NCBI RefSeq assembly: GCF_001650875.1
Contig: NZ_LXYI01000034.1
Span: 1-64,000 of the forward strand
From: Sulfitobacter sp. EhC04
GTDB taxonomy: Bacteria; Pseudomonadota; Alphaproteobacteria; Rhodobacterales; Rhodobacteraceae
Length of the DNA: 64,000 nt
Reading direction: 5' to 3'
The translations under genes and the position numbers were made by a program. This document shows positions 63,341 through 64,000 of the stretch, one piece after another; position 1 is the first letter of the stretch; each line of letters begins with the position of its first letter. The notes under the pieces are model-generated. The model was given only the letters and a program-made list of their open reading frames with translations. It did no database searches and had not been told where the DNA came from.

Positions 63341-64000
63341 ACCCACGCCTCTATCCGCTGGCCGCGACCATCGCGATCTTCCTGCTGGCCTGGGTGATCT
63401 GCGTCATGCAGTTCCCCTACATGCTGTCCACCCGTGTGGTCGGGAACCTGCTGACCGACAATGCGTATCTCGGGATCGTGGCGGTTGGCATGACCGTGGT
63501 GATCCTGTCGGGCGGTATTGACCTGTCGGTTGGGTCGGTCATCGCATTTTCGGGCGTCTTCATTGCCGTGATGCTGCGCGATACTGGCCTGCACCCCATC
63601 CTCGTTTTCGCCCTGCTGCTGGTGATTGCCACGGGTTTCGGCGCAGCCATGGGGTGGCTGATCCATGCGCTGGCCATGCCGCCCTTTATCGTGACGTTGG
63701 CGGGGATGTTCCTGGCGCGCGGGGCAGCCTACATGCTCACGATCGACTCCGTGCCCATCGACCATGCCTTCTACGACCTGCTGGACGATGCCTATTACCT
63801 GATGCCCGGCAAGGGGCGGCTGACCCTGATCGGGCTGGTCATGCTGCTTACTGTTTCGGTTGGCATGATCGTCGCGCACCGCACCCGTTTCGGCGCATCG
63901 GTCTTTGCCCTGGGCGGTGGAGAAGCCACGGCACGCCTAATGGGCGTCAAGGTCGGGCGCACCACTGTGATGATCTACGCTTTCTCGGGGCTGATGGCGG
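63337..64000 (+). CDS. yjfF: Galactofuranose-type ABC permease YjfF (cut by window end)
   Basis: The reading frame is open from ATG 63337 to the window edge, giving 221 codons. It begins MNPRLYPLAATIAIFLLAWV and contains SGGIDLSVGSVIAFSGVFIA and PPFIVTLAGMFLARGAAYML, then FALGGGEATARLMGVKVGRT. These are CUT2 permease motifs and match YjfF, the second permease of the YtfQRT-YjfF importer. Full length should be about 320-330 residues, so roughly one third lies beyond the window. Confidence 0.92.
   Translation, partial: MNPRLYPLAATIAIFLLAWVICVMQFPYMLSTRVVGNLLTDNAYLGIVAVGMTVVILSGGIDLSVGSVIAFSGVFIAVMLRDTGLHPILVFALLLVIATGFGAAMGWLIHALAMPPFIVTLAGMFLARGAAYMLTIDSVPIDHAFYDLLDDAYYLMPGKGRLTLIGLVMLLTVSVGMIVAHRTRFGASVFALGGGEATARLMGVKVGRTTVMIYAFSGLMA

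Overview
The window comes from a high-GC alphaproteobacterium. Gene content points to the Rhodobacterales (Roseobacter group): class I lysyl-tRNA synthetase, a short GltX, a riboswitch-led gcvTHP operon, NAD-linked PreTA, ChvE-GguAB-GguC sugar genes, an NDUFS4-like complex I accessory protein, and intergenic repeats of a kind I associate with this order. Genus was not determined. It reads as chromosome: no tRNA, rRNA, CRISPR array, intact transposase or integrase was seen.

Layout. 1-467 is non-coding with an inverted-repeat element. 0.5-4.2 kb holds a DUF1801 protein, gltX, a MATE exporter and a gamma-glutamylcyclotransferase. 4.3-9.0 kb is the glycine cleavage operon gcvT-gcvH-gcvP behind a tandem glycine riboswitch. 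9.0-14.6 kb holds a small secreted protein with a stress-type promoter, an inositol-monophosphatase-family enzyme, a YbbAP-like ABC exporter divergent from a TesA-like esterase, and a cold-shock protein. 14.8-25.9 kb is a reductive pyrimidine degradation locus: preT-preA, rutR, a carbamoyl-beta-alanine amidohydrolase, a dihydropyrimidinase and a four-gene NMT1-type ABC importer. A palindromic RutR-like operator lies just upstream of the amidohydrolase gene. 26-38 kb is mixed housekeeping and signalling: L,D-transpeptidase, a receiver/GGDEF-like regulator, EttA, a soluble PAS-chemotaxis protein, UspA, an alanine:sodium symporter, NadD, an EamA exporter, a PBP4-type carboxypeptidase, a deacetylase-GNAT pair and TerB. 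38.6-49.1 kb holds lysK, a phage-tail-spike-like beta-helix protein, an outer-membrane-like protein, a block of small stress genes, uvrB, a phasin-like protein behind a PhaR-type site and the complex I accessory protein. 49.3-64.0 kb is a sugar locus: LysR regulator (GbpR-like), ChvE-GguA-GguB, GguC, L-arabonate dehydratase, galactose/arabinose dehydrogenase, ketoglutarate semialdehyde dehydrogenase, then a second importer, YtfQ-YtfR-YtfT-YjfF, cut by the window edge.

How the genes work together. PreTA reduces uracil or thymine, the dihydropyrimidinase opens the ring, and the amidohydrolase releases beta-alanine (or its methyl form), ammonia and CO2. The sugar locus encodes import plus the oxidative route from L-arabinose (or D-galactose at the first step) to 2-oxoglutarate. 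A lactonase and a DapA-type keto-acid dehydratase are absent from the visible part, and GguC may replace the latter.

The strongest unexplained signals are regulatory or repetitive. They are: GGAAC-N16/17-(C/A)GTT promoters shared by a small secreted protein and a stress-gene block; a 19-bp PhaR-type palindrome; two TTAA-N7-TTAA sites; paired 22-bp palindromes and hairpin repeats inside the pyrimidine operon; a three-way-junction element near uvrB; and matching hairpins after both sugar-binding-protein genes.
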